Positions 10,545 through 20,949 of a stretch of 64,000 nucleotides of DNA are shown here, piece by piece (position 1 is the first letter of the stretch; every line of letters starts with the position of its first letter). The stretch is from contig CM061140.1 in NCBI GenBank assembly GCA_030789695.1, forward strand, positions 81,716,422 to 81,780,421. Direction: 5' to 3'. Under the pieces are notes generated by a model, which saw only the letters and a list, made by a program, of their open reading frames with translations, was not told the DNA's origin and searched no databases. Position numbers and translations under genes: made by a program. The DNA is from Scilla litardierei (lineage: Eukaryota > Streptophyta > Magnoliopsida > Asparagales > Asparagaceae).

Positions 10545-11666
10545 ATGGATTATATGAATTTCTATTGCACGAACAAAATGTATGATGCACGGTTTGCTAA
10601 TGCACACAAACACAGGATGGAAAAGCTCAAGATTGTAAATTTTAATCAAACTGATTGTGAAACTTTCTTTCAGGCTTGGAGGAGGTTCACAAACATACTA
10701 TCGAGCTATCCACAGCATGGGTACACAAATGAAGAGCTTATGGTGTCCTTCCTAGATGGACTACAACCACAGCTGCAAGAATTATTGGGAGGCATGACGC
10801 CGACAGAAGCGTGGGAATACATGGAGTCTCTGCAAGAAAATGAAGAAACCATGGAAGAGACTTCAGCGAGCGATTCAACGGAGCCTTCGAGCCTTGATCA
10901 AGAAGAGCAAAGCGTAGACGTACCTTTGCAATCCTTGAAAGAGGAAGCTTACCTGATTATTCAGACACAGGAGGCCACATCCCTTCAATTCCAAGAGAAT
11001 TTCGTTGATCGGAGTCGGCAGATTTAGAAATCCATTGAAGATCTTAATTTGATTGCCACTTGCCTAGAAGAAAGTAATGCTTTTGAAACTCAATTTCAAG
11101 AATCTAATACGAATTTATCTTCTATTGCAGGTATATCGAGCGAACCATGTCACGTTGATGACACAAATGAAAATATCTACATGGCAGAAAGTGTGTGCAA
11201 AAGAGAGGATGAGCTAGCAATTTTGGATGAACAGGAGGAGGACACAGCTAGGGAAAATGGTTTTGAGATTATCGCCATGGAGTCAGAACCATTCCCTCCT
11301 CCAGTTTTTTCCCAAAATCATTTACCCCTCTACCGAACGATCGAGCATCATACCGAGAGTAGTGCATATCTTTCAGGGAGTAGTCGTCAACTCGCTTTAA
11401 TTCATTTCACTTATTTTGATGACTACGTTTGGAATAATTTTATTGAAAGGAATCTTAAACTAATTTGGACTGACATAACTCATCTCTCGCAGGACATTGG
11501 CAAACAAGTTATAGAGATGCTTGGAGTTACGTTGCTGGAGTCCAATTTAGCTTTTGGAGGAAAAATAATCGCCGAGGAGCGCAAGGAGCAAATTGAACAA
11601 CTTCCTCCACAATTAAAGATTCGGGATCCTCCATTTGATCACGGTGTGTTCTTTCCAGTAGTGTAG
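10545..11666 (+). pseudogene. Gag-like ORF of element K with one in-frame stop
   Basis: A 374-codon frame broken only by a TAG at 11025-11027; the two halves (10545-11027 and 11049-11666) are in the same frame. Residues 40-85 (FFQAWRRFTNILSSYPQHGY, then SFLDGLQPQLQELL) resemble the C-terminal half of the Retrotrans_gag domain (compare ESLHEAWTRYKEMQRRCPHH in the Athila-like gag at 778-2190). The remainder is acidic, rich in Glu, Gln and Ser, and matches nothing I recognise. There is no zinc knuckle. The stop could be a lethal mutation or a read-through site. A frame this long and otherwise clean suggests recent coding selection. Confidence 0.7.
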
Positions 11667-11740
11667 TTTTTAAATGCTTTCTAGGTTGCTTGCTTGAATA
11701 AACTCGTACCCCTTTCGACATTGAGGACAATGTCCATCTT

Positions 11741-11755
11741 TAGTTGGGGGGTGTG
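11741..11755 (+). other. Internal polypurine-tract copy in K
   Basis: TAGTTGGGGGGTGTG, preceded by TTGAGGACAATGT. The same 15 bases recur at 12935-12949 next to the 3' LTR. The internal copy lies 75 bp after the gag-like ORF and about 1.2 kb before the LTR. Confidence 0.7.
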
Positions 11756-11772
11756 TATGAGACCTTAGTTTT

Positions 11773-12264
11773 TTTTGAGAAGAATAAATCACCAAATCTC
11801 ATCATTTTAAAACTCTTCATATGCCTCAAATACGGATGATTGCACATTGATTGTGTTCCAAAAATTGTTTATGGTTTGAGTTAATTATTTTTTTCCTTCA
11901 TGGAATTACCGTTAATATGCTATTCATGAAAATTTTCAATTGCCTTGATTAATATCTCTAAATAGTTTGAATTTATTTCATGCATGCTAATGTGATGAAA
12001 AAGCTTAAGTATACACGATTTTGAGAAGAATAAATCACCAAATCTCATCATTTTAAAACTCTTCATATGCCTCAAATACGGATGATTACACATTGATTGT
12101 GTTCCAAAAATTGTTTATGGTTTGAGTTAATTATTTTTTTCCTTCATGGAATTACCGTTAATAAGCTATTCATGAAAATTTTCAATTGCCTTGATTAATA
12201 TCTCTAAATAGTTTGAATTTATTTCATGCATGCTAATGTGATGAAAAAGCTTAAGTATACACGA
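11773..12264 (+). repeat. 246-bp tandem duplication in K
   Basis: Copy 1 is at 11773-12018 and copy 2 at 12019-12264. They start TTTTGAGAAGAATAAATC and differ at only about two positions (GATTGCAC against GATTACAC, and ATATGCT against ATAAGCT). The duplication is non-coding and recent. Confidence 0.9.
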
Positions 12265-12947
12265 TTTTTAAGAATAGTCTTCAACTTGAAGAGGAATTTG
12301 GCCATTGATACTAATGTTTATATTCATGTTGATGGGTTTTGAGTTGCTTACAAAAAGATGAAGAAAAGAAAAGAAAAGAAAAAATTTTAAATGAAGAAAA
12401 ACTGAATGAAGAAAATGAAGAAGTATGTCACTAATACATAACTTGGTTGGCTCGAGTAGTACAGTCCGAGGGGTCCTTTTTGGCCTAATGCCCTATTATC
12501 GTCTGATTTGGGAGCCATTGACAGGAAACTCACTCATTTGATGGAGCGATCCAAGTTATACATTTTTCTGTGAATGTTGCTTGATGCGCGTTACACAGAA
12601 CGAATAAAAGAAAAGAATGGTGAATATACTAAGCAACTTCAATACCCATGTCTTGAATGATTATTTTGATAGGCCAATTCCTTGGAAACAAGAAAACTAG
12701 AGAAAAACGACGTGTTATACTTTCGCTTGCGCAAAACGATGCTTACATGTTATTTATTCATACTAAATTAGAGAAAATATCATGTGATTGATTTTGTTCA
12801 TGGATGTGTATATTGATGGTCAAGATTATGTTGAATGCGTATTATTGAGCCATGCCATGAGCAATTTGAAAGAATTTATCGTTTTATTAATCATCTGTAT
12901 TAATCGCTCTTTTTGCTAGAGACTAGCAAATCGCTAGTTGGGGGGTG
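12265..12947 (+). other. 3' non-coding region and polypurine tract of K
   Basis: No ORF. It has an A/G-rich run at 12357-12424 (AAGAAAAGAAAAGAAAAGA) and ends with the polypurine tract TAGTTGGGGGGTG directly before the 3' LTR. Confidence 0.7.
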
Positions 12948-14776
12948 TGATTCGGGTTCAATATTACATATTTAACCCCCCATTTAGCCCTATTTTGTGC
13001 TCATGTGATGCTACATTGTTCTCTAATACATACGTATTTTGTACACATTTATTTATTAGAGAAAACACCTTATTTGAGCACAAAACAGCAATTAACGAAG
13101 TATTTCTGCACTTTTTATATTTTTCCTAGCATCGTCTCGATCTCACGATTCCAACGACTATTTATTTGTATTTTTCTGAGATCTGTGCTAATTTCTGTGA
13201 TTTATTGAATGCAGAATACCATTTAAATGAAGAAATACACTGAAAATACGTGAAATACGGTCGGCAGCCAATCACAAGCCGACACGTGGCGAGATCTGGG
13301 CTTTTCCCGCTCAATCGAACGGATCGCGATTTTCGCCGCTTGGAAAATCTCTCAGCCGTTGGATTCTAATCCAACGGCCATCAGCTGCGAACTAAACTTA
13401 GCAAATGGGCGGGGCAACGTGGCAATTCGAGAGCCGTAGATCGGAGATCCAACGGGCCAGATCCTGAATGATTCGAATTCGAATTCGAATTCGCTTACAG
13501 GCCACGCGGCTGCATCCCCACCGCAAATCCAAGATCTAACGGCTGCGAATCAATCCGCATCAAATCTCTCAGCGACGAGCACTGGGTCCACTTGGCATTA
13601 TCCGGACCGTTCCGCTCCGATCGAACGGTCGAAAATCGACAGCGAGTTCGAATCGAACTCGAGTTCGAAGCGGGCGCGTGCGACTTATAAAGGCCACGTG
13701 TCATGCCCACATTCGATCCCGCCGCGAACGAACGGCTGAGATCTTAAGCGGGTTTGGGTTTGATGCGGGTGCGAATTTTAAACCCGATAGCAACGTATAA
13801 ACCCGCAATGAGCCTATATAAGGTATTTCTAGGGTTTTGGGGGGTATACAAGCAGATTGGGGGCGTATTTTGGGCGTATTGGAGGCTCTAGGAGCCGTAT
13901 TTCCCCTCTGAAAAATTCTGTAAAATTCCAGAGGCTTTTCTTAGTATTTCCAGAGAGTTTTGGTGTATATCTTGGAGATTTGGTGATGAATTCCTAAACT
14001 TTTACCTCGTATTTTAGTGTTTTTCATCGTATTTTGCTATTAGATCAATGTATTTGGCTATGGAACTAGTTTATTCTTGCATGATGAGTAGCTAAAACTT
14101 ATTTGTGCATAGTATGGAGTAGTTAGGGGATGTGATTTGTGTTAGTTTGGTTGAATATCCTTGTGCTAAATCGTTAAACGTCGTTAAAATTGTAATTTTT
14201 GTTCGTAAATCGACTTTTTCATATTCCAAAAGAATTGATTTAGTTGATGATCGCCCCAAAAGGGTGAGTTTTGATCTCCCCAAAAGGGAGTTTCATACCG
14301 TAGTTTTGATCTCTCCAAAAGAGAGTTTCATATTGTATTATAACTTTAGCGACGATCTCATTGAATATTTTGCTTGAACCCCCAAAAGGGCATCTTCCGA
14401 TGAATTGCTCCCAAAAGGAGAATTCATTGAGTTATATTGGGTATTTTCCGGTGAATTGCTCTCAAAAAGAGAATTCATTGTGTTATATCCGTCAACCAAG
14501 TTAATACGAATCATTGATCCTAACGAACCCATACCATGTGCATACTTTTTATAGATATTTTCATACACGAATTTCTTTGTTCGCACATCACCATCATACA
14601 CTTTCACATCATCACCATCATTGTTGAAGTGGTTAGTTTCTTTTCGTAGGATTTCTATTTGATTTGAATTATGGTTGCAACAGATTTCTTCCCGTGGATT
14701 CGACATCTGGACTCCCAGATTTTACTACTTGTACGGACTCTTGTACTTGAGAGAGAGCACCTTTTCGGTCCCACCA
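12948..14776 (+). repeat. 3' LTR of element K
   Basis: 1829 bp, the same length as the 5' LTR and about 98 percent identical by eye. It ends TCCCACCA and is followed by the target duplication GTGGG. The stem-loop array recurs at 14223-14482, with every stem fully paired. Confidence 0.93.
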
Positions 14777-15581
14777 GTGGGTAGCGTCAATCACGGTTAT
14801 ACCGTGAGAAGAAGCAATTCACTCACTACGTCTTAAAGGCGAGAACCCTATGCATGATAGAAAACATTTGCATTGAATTTGTAATAATTGTTGCCACCTT
14901 ACTCGCACATTAGAATTGCCATGTTAATAATGCTTACTTTTAATTCAATAGAACTGCTATGTCATAACTGCTTACTTTTTATTCATTAGAACTGCCATGT
15001 CATAACTGCTTACGTTAATTCTTTAAGAACCACTGATATTTCACAATCTGTTTAATATTCGTACACCTTGCCATGGGTCGACTCACCTTTCACTTGCCAG
15101 ACCCTTGCTAACATATATTCATGTTTTGGAATGTATGTCAGATCACGAGACAGGTTACTAGGAGGAAGAGCTGTTTGAGGTAGCTGACCCAAAGAGCCAG
15201 GAGCTTGTTGACCAGGAGTCGCTCCCTGTGTAAGACTAAAGACTTGTCATGTTATTTGCTTTAGCTCTTTGTAGAAGGGTATGTTCCCTGTTGTAGTTTC
15301 CTTTTTTCATGCTGAGGCCCTATTGTTTTTATTTCATGTAAGAACTTCTAAATGTGGCAATGAATGAAATAATATTCTATTGTTCTGATTGCATGCAAGA
15401 ACCTGTTATGTTGTTATCATAGACGCTTAGTGAACTCGAGCTTCACCGCTCTAGTTCATGCGAACCTTCGTAACGTTCTCGCTTCCGTTGCTTTTGGGAA
15501 GCGGGGCATTACAATATTCGACCTTGGATATAAGTAGAAACGTTTGGAGTTTCTTAGAGGTGAATCAACTAACCAACCAAC

Positions 15582-17410
15582 TGTTGAGTATTGGACTTCT
15601 CCCTACTTGGTGTTAATGATGAGCAAACATAAATACTTGTGACTAATCCCCTATTTTACAATTAATCCATTGCCTAAGCTTATTATGAAGATCTACTTGC
15701 AATGGATGACACTGAAAGTTCATTGAAGGCAAATGAAATGGATTAGATGATCGTGGATGGTGATTAAAGCTCCATGAAGACTTCAAGCTCATGCGTTGGA
15801 TAGAAGAGAGATTTCGTGAATGTAAATTTCTTTCATCTCTTCTAGTATGTAGCTTAGAAGTAGAACTTTGATGGAGCACTCACACACATCTTCATTTCAG
15901 TCTTAGGACATCATTAGATCAATTGTCCTTAGACCCCAATTCATTTCTTTGTGATTGTGCTTGGATTATATATAACAGTTGACTACTGAACGTTTTACAG
16001 TCGTCTGTCTCAAAAACAGTCGACTGTGTTTTGTTCTACAGTCGTCTGTTATGCACAAACTGTTACAATCTAGTTTTGGGCTTTTCTGTCTTAATTCGCA
16101 CAGGCAACTAATGAACGATTCACAGGGGCCTGTCCTAGTGACAGTCGACTGTGTTTTGTAAATCAGTCGCATGTCTATCCTTTGCCCAAACTTTGTTGAT
16201 CTTACTTTTACGGCCAATCGACTAATGTTGAATATACAGTCGACTGTTCCTTGGATCAGTCGACTGTGTATGCTGCAACAGTCGTCTGTATATGAGCCAA
16301 TTTATTGATTCAGCTCTCTGGAAATTCTCAGGGTATTTGACAGTCGTCTGTATAAGGATTTATAATCGCCTGTGCTGATTAACAGTCGACTGTATTATCC
16401 TCATCAGTCGGTTGTCCTGTTATCTTACAAGATTTCCAGATTTCTTCAACTTACCATTCTTTCGGCCGGTCGCCTGTAGAAGTAATTACAGTCGCCTGTT
16501 GGTTCAACAGTCGCCTATCTTTGCTTCATCAATCGACTGTCCACGTGGTAAGTTACCATTATGAATTCTTACCTACCCTTGCTGACTGTGCAACAGTCAA
16601 CTGATGTTTCTTCAACACTCGACTGTTGCGAGTTCAGTTTCTCTCCGTTGAGATTTTTCTCACGGATTCCAAAGAGGTTTTTGCCTAAACAGTTTTGTGG
16701 ATTTGAGAAACCTATAAATGTGGCTTCTACTGTTCCATTGAAAGGTAACCAACCAACCAACCAACCTAAGCTATTGCAAAATCTCTTAAGCTTTCATTTC
16801 TAAAATTTAAAGCTCTCAAATCCAAAGCCCTAAGAATTCCAATCTTTGATCTCTTGCTCTCCAACCTAGAACCAAAGAGTTATCTTCTAGGCAATTGGTG
16901 CAGTCATGAGAAAGGGCTTTCTCCTCTCTTCCAAGAGAGTCTTCAACCCACATCACACTTCCCCTTCAAGTTATACTTCAAGGCATAGGGGATTGTAAGT
17001 GTTGCTTTCATATTTCATTACTTTCGTAAATTGAATTTGCTCTCGGTTTGTGAGAGCGGTTTGCTTGCTCCCAAGTTGTGGAGTCAAGGACATTGATTGT
17101 ATTCGATTTCACTTGTAGGGTTGCTACAAGTGGGTTTTAAGGAAACCTTAAGTTAGGGTTCTAACTTGAGTATCCGGAGGTATCCGGGTGGAAGGGACGT
17201 ATGATTACCGGGAACAAGTCGAGAAGTGACTTGGGTAATCCAAACCCTAGAAACATAATTGTGTTTGCATTTGTTTCTTATTTGGGTTTAATTTTAATTC
17301 CGCACTATATTGTTGGTTAGCATTTTAATTTGGTGTAACTATCGTTTTAAATTGCTTAAACACTATTCAACCCCCCTTCTAGTGTTTTCTCCATAGCCGG
17401 GATCCTTACA
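15582..17410 (+). mobile_element. Solo LTR 'D', SIRE-like copia
   Basis: Starts TGTTGAGTATTGG and ends GGGATCCTTACA, with the perfect target duplication CCAAC at 15577-15581 and 17411-17415. The end region CACTATTCAACCCCCCTTCT resembles the 3' ends of SIRE-type copia LTRs (compare E and G). No internal region, so it is a product of LTR-LTR recombination. It carries an array of CAGTCGACTG palindromes (15968-16640) and an (AACC)n run at 16747-16765. Confidence 0.88.
15968..16640. repeat. CAGTCGACTG palindrome array in solo LTR D
   Basis: About 20 copies of a 12-bp motif: the perfect palindrome ACAGTCGACTGT, the variants ACAGTCGTCTGT and ACAGTCGCCTGT, and degenerate ones. Spacing is irregular at about 15-50 bp, with unrelated sequence between copies. 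Central bases vary while the ACAGTCG and CTGT arms are kept. Confidence 0.88.
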
Positions 17411-17987
17411 CCAACCCCTTTCTTGCTTGGAAGTAAGGGGTATTTATAGGCTGCTGGAGTTGGTTGCTTTTGCTGAGCTGGTGGTGCCAAGATGTCATGG
17501 ATCTGACCGTTGGCGTCAGGACCGAACGTGTCAGGCATGCTTTTGTCAGGCGGTCAGAGCCGTAAATGTCAGGTGGCTCTTTTGTCAGGCTGTCTGGCGG
17601 TAAAATGGCTAGGCGTGCTTTCGGCAGGTGGTCAGGCGGTCAGGCGGCGAAGCGGCCAGGTGCACTTTTGTCAGATTTGTCTTTAGTGAAACTGCTAGTG
17701 GCATGTCGTCTTCCTTCGTGGGTGAACTGGTAGGTAAGAAGCGTCTGGTCGAGCTTCATGTGGGGTGAGCTGCTCTGGGCGAGCTAGCATAGACTTGTGT
17801 AATCTGCTGGAGGAATTTTCTGATTCTGATGGCGAGTTTGGTGTTTCGCTTGGCGAGCTTCCTTGAACCTCGGCGAGCTTCTCCATGCTTCGGTGAACTA
17901 GGCTTCATTGTGGAGATTTGGCGGGCCAAGACTCGGGCTTTGAACCAGCAGGCCTAGATCGACCGGGCCGATCTTGAGGTCGTACCA

Positions 17988-18426
17988 ATTGCCTCCGTCA
18001 TTCGAGTTCGACACGGAAAGTCCGGAATGGCTCGGATGACGCACTTCACTCCATAGGATGACAAACAGTTGTAGCATTAAATGTGAGTCGACCGCTGAAT
18101 CTCTGAAGTCATCATGGTGATTCGATAGCAGGGGGATATCGAGCTGCCTCTGCCACTCAGAGCTCGACACGTGCCGCGTACGGCCCTGGGGAGAAGCTGA
18201 GGCGATGCCTCTGCTTCTGATCTTGCCACATGGCGCACCTTCGACGGTCGAGATCGGCCAACACCCATTATAAAACATGAAGATGGGGAACAGTTGAGAA
18301 CTTTTGCATTCATATTTCAAAGGGTTTCTCTTCTTCTCTTTGCTCTCAAACATTCTCGACGTCGGTTATCTCTTCGTCCGAGCTCCGCTAATCTTCTTCC
18401 TCTCTAAGTAACTTCTCGATCTGTCA
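17988..18426 (+). other. Leader / putative promoter region of the antisense ORF in C
   Basis: 439 bp between the C LTR and the PF04195-type ORF. It contains CATTATAAAACA at about 18267-18278, a possible TATA box on the plus strand, about 150 bp before the ATG, followed by a CT-rich leader (18327-18420) typical of plant 5' UTRs. On the minus strand the bases next to the LTR (GACGGAGGCAAT) could be the C polypurine tract. Confidence 0.5.
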
Positions 18427-20167
18427 ATGGCTTCTGGTCCTTCAGCTTTTGATCCAAACGTAGAGGAGTGCCCTGGAGAGTTTGGGAAGAGAGATCGAGG
18501 TCTCGGATCGGGCTCCGACAGAGTCAGGGGTACAGTTCCGACGGATATCAGGAATATCCAAAACGAACACCATCAATCTCCCTGAGATTCGCCCCAACTA
18601 CATTCGACCACCTTGCACAGTTTGCCTTCCCGAGCCCCATGCGAGGGTTTGCTCGCCAAGAGACAACGAAGTCGAAGTCTACTACCCGGCCTTCGAACTC
18701 GGCCTGCGGTTTCCGCTCAACCCCCACCTCCTCCACTTGATGAACTTCCTCGAGCTTCCTCTCTTCCCATTAACGATGGACTCCATCGGCTCAATGGTTG
18801 GCTTCATCGTCCTCTACACTATCCGCGAGATAAGTCCGAGCATATCGCTCTTCTAACATTACTTTGAGGCGAGGAAGAAGGGGATGTATCACTATGTTAT
18901 TGCGAGGAAGTGCTGGCCTCTCATCCTTGAGGTGCCGAGCAAGGGAAGAGAATGGAGGGAGAGGTTTGTCTTTGTCTTGATGCTGGCGGACTCTGTGTTG
19001 AGGTCGAACTGGGGGATGTTGAATCCCTCAGTGAATAAGGGGGTATCCTTGGCGGGGCATGACCTGGAGAACTCCATATCCTTAGAGGAGATTCTTGAAG
19101 CGATCCGGAAGCACGCGAATTTGATCAAGGGCGACCAGTTCGTCCAATATTTCTGGCCCGAAGGTATTGCAATCTTGGCGACCTTCTCCCTATATGCTCA
19201 CCCTGATCTTTGTTCTCTTTACAAATGCGGCCATGATACTTTCATGGGACGAGCTGATGAGGAGGGCTAGGGAGCCAGCGACCACGAAACCAGCGGCCAA
19301 GAAGCCTTCTACCCAGGAATGGCAAAAAGGTGGCGACAACGGTCTCGGTAAGGAAGCCGAGGTAGAAGAGGGGCCCCGGCGTTGTCATTGGGGATGAGAG
19401 GGGTGAGCGCGACAAGATGGTAAGGGAGATGCATATGGCGAGCGTTCATACCCCTACTGTTGGTGAGGCAGCACCGAGCGGCTCTGTCGACCTTGGCACT
19501 GGTGAGAGAGAGGTGATGCCCCAGAGCTCGACGACTCAGGGTCCCCCCGCGGCACGAGCCGACAGGATTCTGATCGAGCACTGGCCTTATGGATATCCTC
19601 CTTGGGAGCAGGGGGTGCCTGGGCATTTGTGCTACGAGCTTATGCTCTCCTGCTTTAAGGCGACAAAGGCCGAAGTCCATGCCATCCCAAAGGAGTAACT
19701 CTTCAAGACGAGCTACCCGATGGGCAACATGGAGTCTGTGTTTGATGAAGTCGGTGTCGCAGCTCGCCTGGCAGAAAACAGCATGTTGCCGAGGGATCGA
19801 ACATCCCTCACCGAGGTTGGTCCGGAGCGCCTCGTGATACGGCAATCTGGCATAGTATACAGGTTTGCCACTCTCCCTTCTACTCACTGTCGGTCTTCCT
19901 TCTTTCCAGGGTACTTATGTTTTCTGTTTCTCTTACAGGTGGTGATGACAATGGTGTCCTTGCAGCGCAATACCGCTGTGAATATGCTCAAGGCGAGCCA
20001 CGGGAAGAGGAAGGCTGGTCTTGAGGCAGCCACTGGTAAGCTGCAGGCGTTGGAGGACAATTCAAAGAGGTCGTCGGGAGGCTGCAAGGCAGGGAGGACA
20101 AGTAGGAGCAGCTCCGGGAATATTATAAGACCCAGATGGCAAAGACCGTGAGGTGGGAGAAGATCGC
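18427..20167 (+). pseudogene. PF04195-type ('putative gypsy type transposon') ORF, antisense to element C
   Basis: The ATG at 18427 starts MASGPSAFDPN; the frame shifts once before 18482 and then runs to 19270 with one TAA (18854-18856). The core YYPAFELGLRFPLNPHLLHL followed by FLELPLFPLTMDSIGSMVGF is the hallmark of the plant domain PF04195, found as an extra ORF in Tat-type gypsy elements; its function is unknown. Next come a conserved W-rich segment and a Lys/Ala-rich stretch. Fragments to 20151 (VSLQRNTAVNMLKASHGKRK) look like the usual C-terminal coiled coil. The ORF is cut at 20167 by the truncated LTR of E. It reads opposite to the gag of C, as in element L. Confidence 0.75.
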
Positions 20168-20907
20168 GTCGAGGAGCCGCCGTCGAAGGGGAGCTATCGG
20201 AGAAGTCGTGCCCATGGAAACTCGAGTTGGGGATGTGCATGAAATAAGCTGACGTGGAGAAGTTAAGAAGATGTTGTGTGCATATATCGACTTATATTTG
20301 GTTTGAACTGGATTTGCTATACACACAGACCAGATAGCTACTCGACTTCCAGGAGCTGCAGATCGACATCCAGAAGTCAGATCGAGACACCGTTTGCATC
20401 AGACTGAAGCTGACAACGTGCTGATTGACAGAGACGACTACACAAACACGAACTGAGCATTTCTGAACTCTTTACTCTTTATATTTGTGTATTAGTGTGT
20501 TGATCTCTGTAGGGGAAATTTACCACTTTTACTTGTGACTATTTGGGATCTTCTCTAGTGGTGGTCTAGACAATAGGAACCTAACAAGTGTCGTCAAGTG
20601 AGAGCATATATTAGGATTTGTAATGTTGAACACTGTGAGTGGGGTATTGAGCCTGGTGAGTGTAGAGACGTTGGTTCTCTAGCTATTATGGTTGTGCATG
20701 TACACTATTAATATAATACTTGCTTTCGGGGGCTGGAAGTAGGTCGTAGTGATCGACCGAACCAGGGTAAATCTGATGTGCATCTGTGATTGTATATTAT
20801 TTACTCTGCATGTGTTATTACTGCATATGATTTCTTGTGGATTGCACGAGAATTTTTTATTAGCCTATTCACCCCCTCCCCCTTTAGGTTTAGATCCAGA
20901 TCCAACA
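20168..20907 (+). repeat. Truncated 5' LTR of E
   Basis: Matches the last 740 bp of the 3' LTR (from about 25204), beginning GTCGAGGAGCCG and ending CAGATCCAACA. The first ~1.1 kb of the LTR is missing at the join with the PF04195-type ORF. Confidence 0.85.
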
Positions 20908-20909
20908 AG

Positions 20910-20924
20910 TGGTATCAGAGCAGG
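20910..20924 (+). other. Primer-binding site of E, initiator tRNA-Met
   Basis: TGGTATCAGAGCAGG, the standard plant copia primer site, two bases after the LTR end at 20907. Confidence 0.92.
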
Positions 20925-20949
20925 TTATAGGAACTAGTCTAGACTGACC

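Larger units (their letters stand above)
8575..14776 (+). mobile_element. Complete non-autonomous gypsy element 'K' (gag only, TR-GAG type)
   Basis: A 6202-bp LTR retrotransposon with two 1829-bp LTRs and a perfect 5-bp target duplication GTGGG (8570-8574 and 14777-14781). Its internal region is only 2544 bp: primer-binding site, a gag-like ORF, a long 3' non-coding part and the polypurine tract. There is no protease, integrase, RT or RNase H, so it must borrow them. Known gag-only elements are called TR-GAGs. By eye the LTRs differ at about 35-40 sites (about 2 percent), so this is one of the youngest insertions in the window. It sits inside LTR A. Confidence 0.92.
6222..15513 (-). mobile_element. 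Large LTR 'A', split by element K
   Basis: Read on the minus strand it starts TGTAATGCCCCGCTTCCC at 15513 and aligns piece by piece with LTR B at 43242-47736: the GCATG/TGATAAC block, the AACCTGTCT block, GGAACACGAGC, CACTTGCCTGATT, and then a long G-rich tract. A plausible end, CCGTTACA, is at 6222. Without nested K (8570-14781) it is about 3.1 kb. It carries short tandem repeats at about 8278-8330 (GAAATGGAATACCTTGA, three copies) and 8390-8480 (CTCGTGTTCCAGTAT, three copies). No matching target duplication is visible (TAGAA on the left, ATATT on the right), so the left boundary is tentative. Large LTRs starting TGT(A/C)A(C/T)GCCCCG suggest a Tekay/Del-like gypsy family, but that is inference. 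Confidence 0.6.
15514..17987 (-). repeat. Left (3') LTR of element C, partial, split by D
   Basis: The part 15514-15581 matches 27938-28006 and the part 17411-17987 matches 28007-28577, so D is a clean insertion. The first ~380 bp of the LTR (equivalent to 27555-27937) are missing at the junction with A. The segment 17510-17660 has many TGTCAGGCGG-like repeats and 17700-17890 many GGCGAGCT repeats, both shared with the right LTR. Confidence 0.8.

Noticed and set aside
15968..16640. CRISPR-like array
   Set aside because: Repeats are 12 bp, spacing is irregular, the genome is a plant and no cas genes are present; it is a palindrome array in an LTR.
15582..17410. Relation between solo LTR D and the LTRs of K because both are 1829 bp
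   Set aside because: Sequences and termini are unrelated; the equal length is chance.
19309..19887. 192-codon minus-strand frame
   Set aside because: Antisense shadow of the PF04195-type ORF; no motif.
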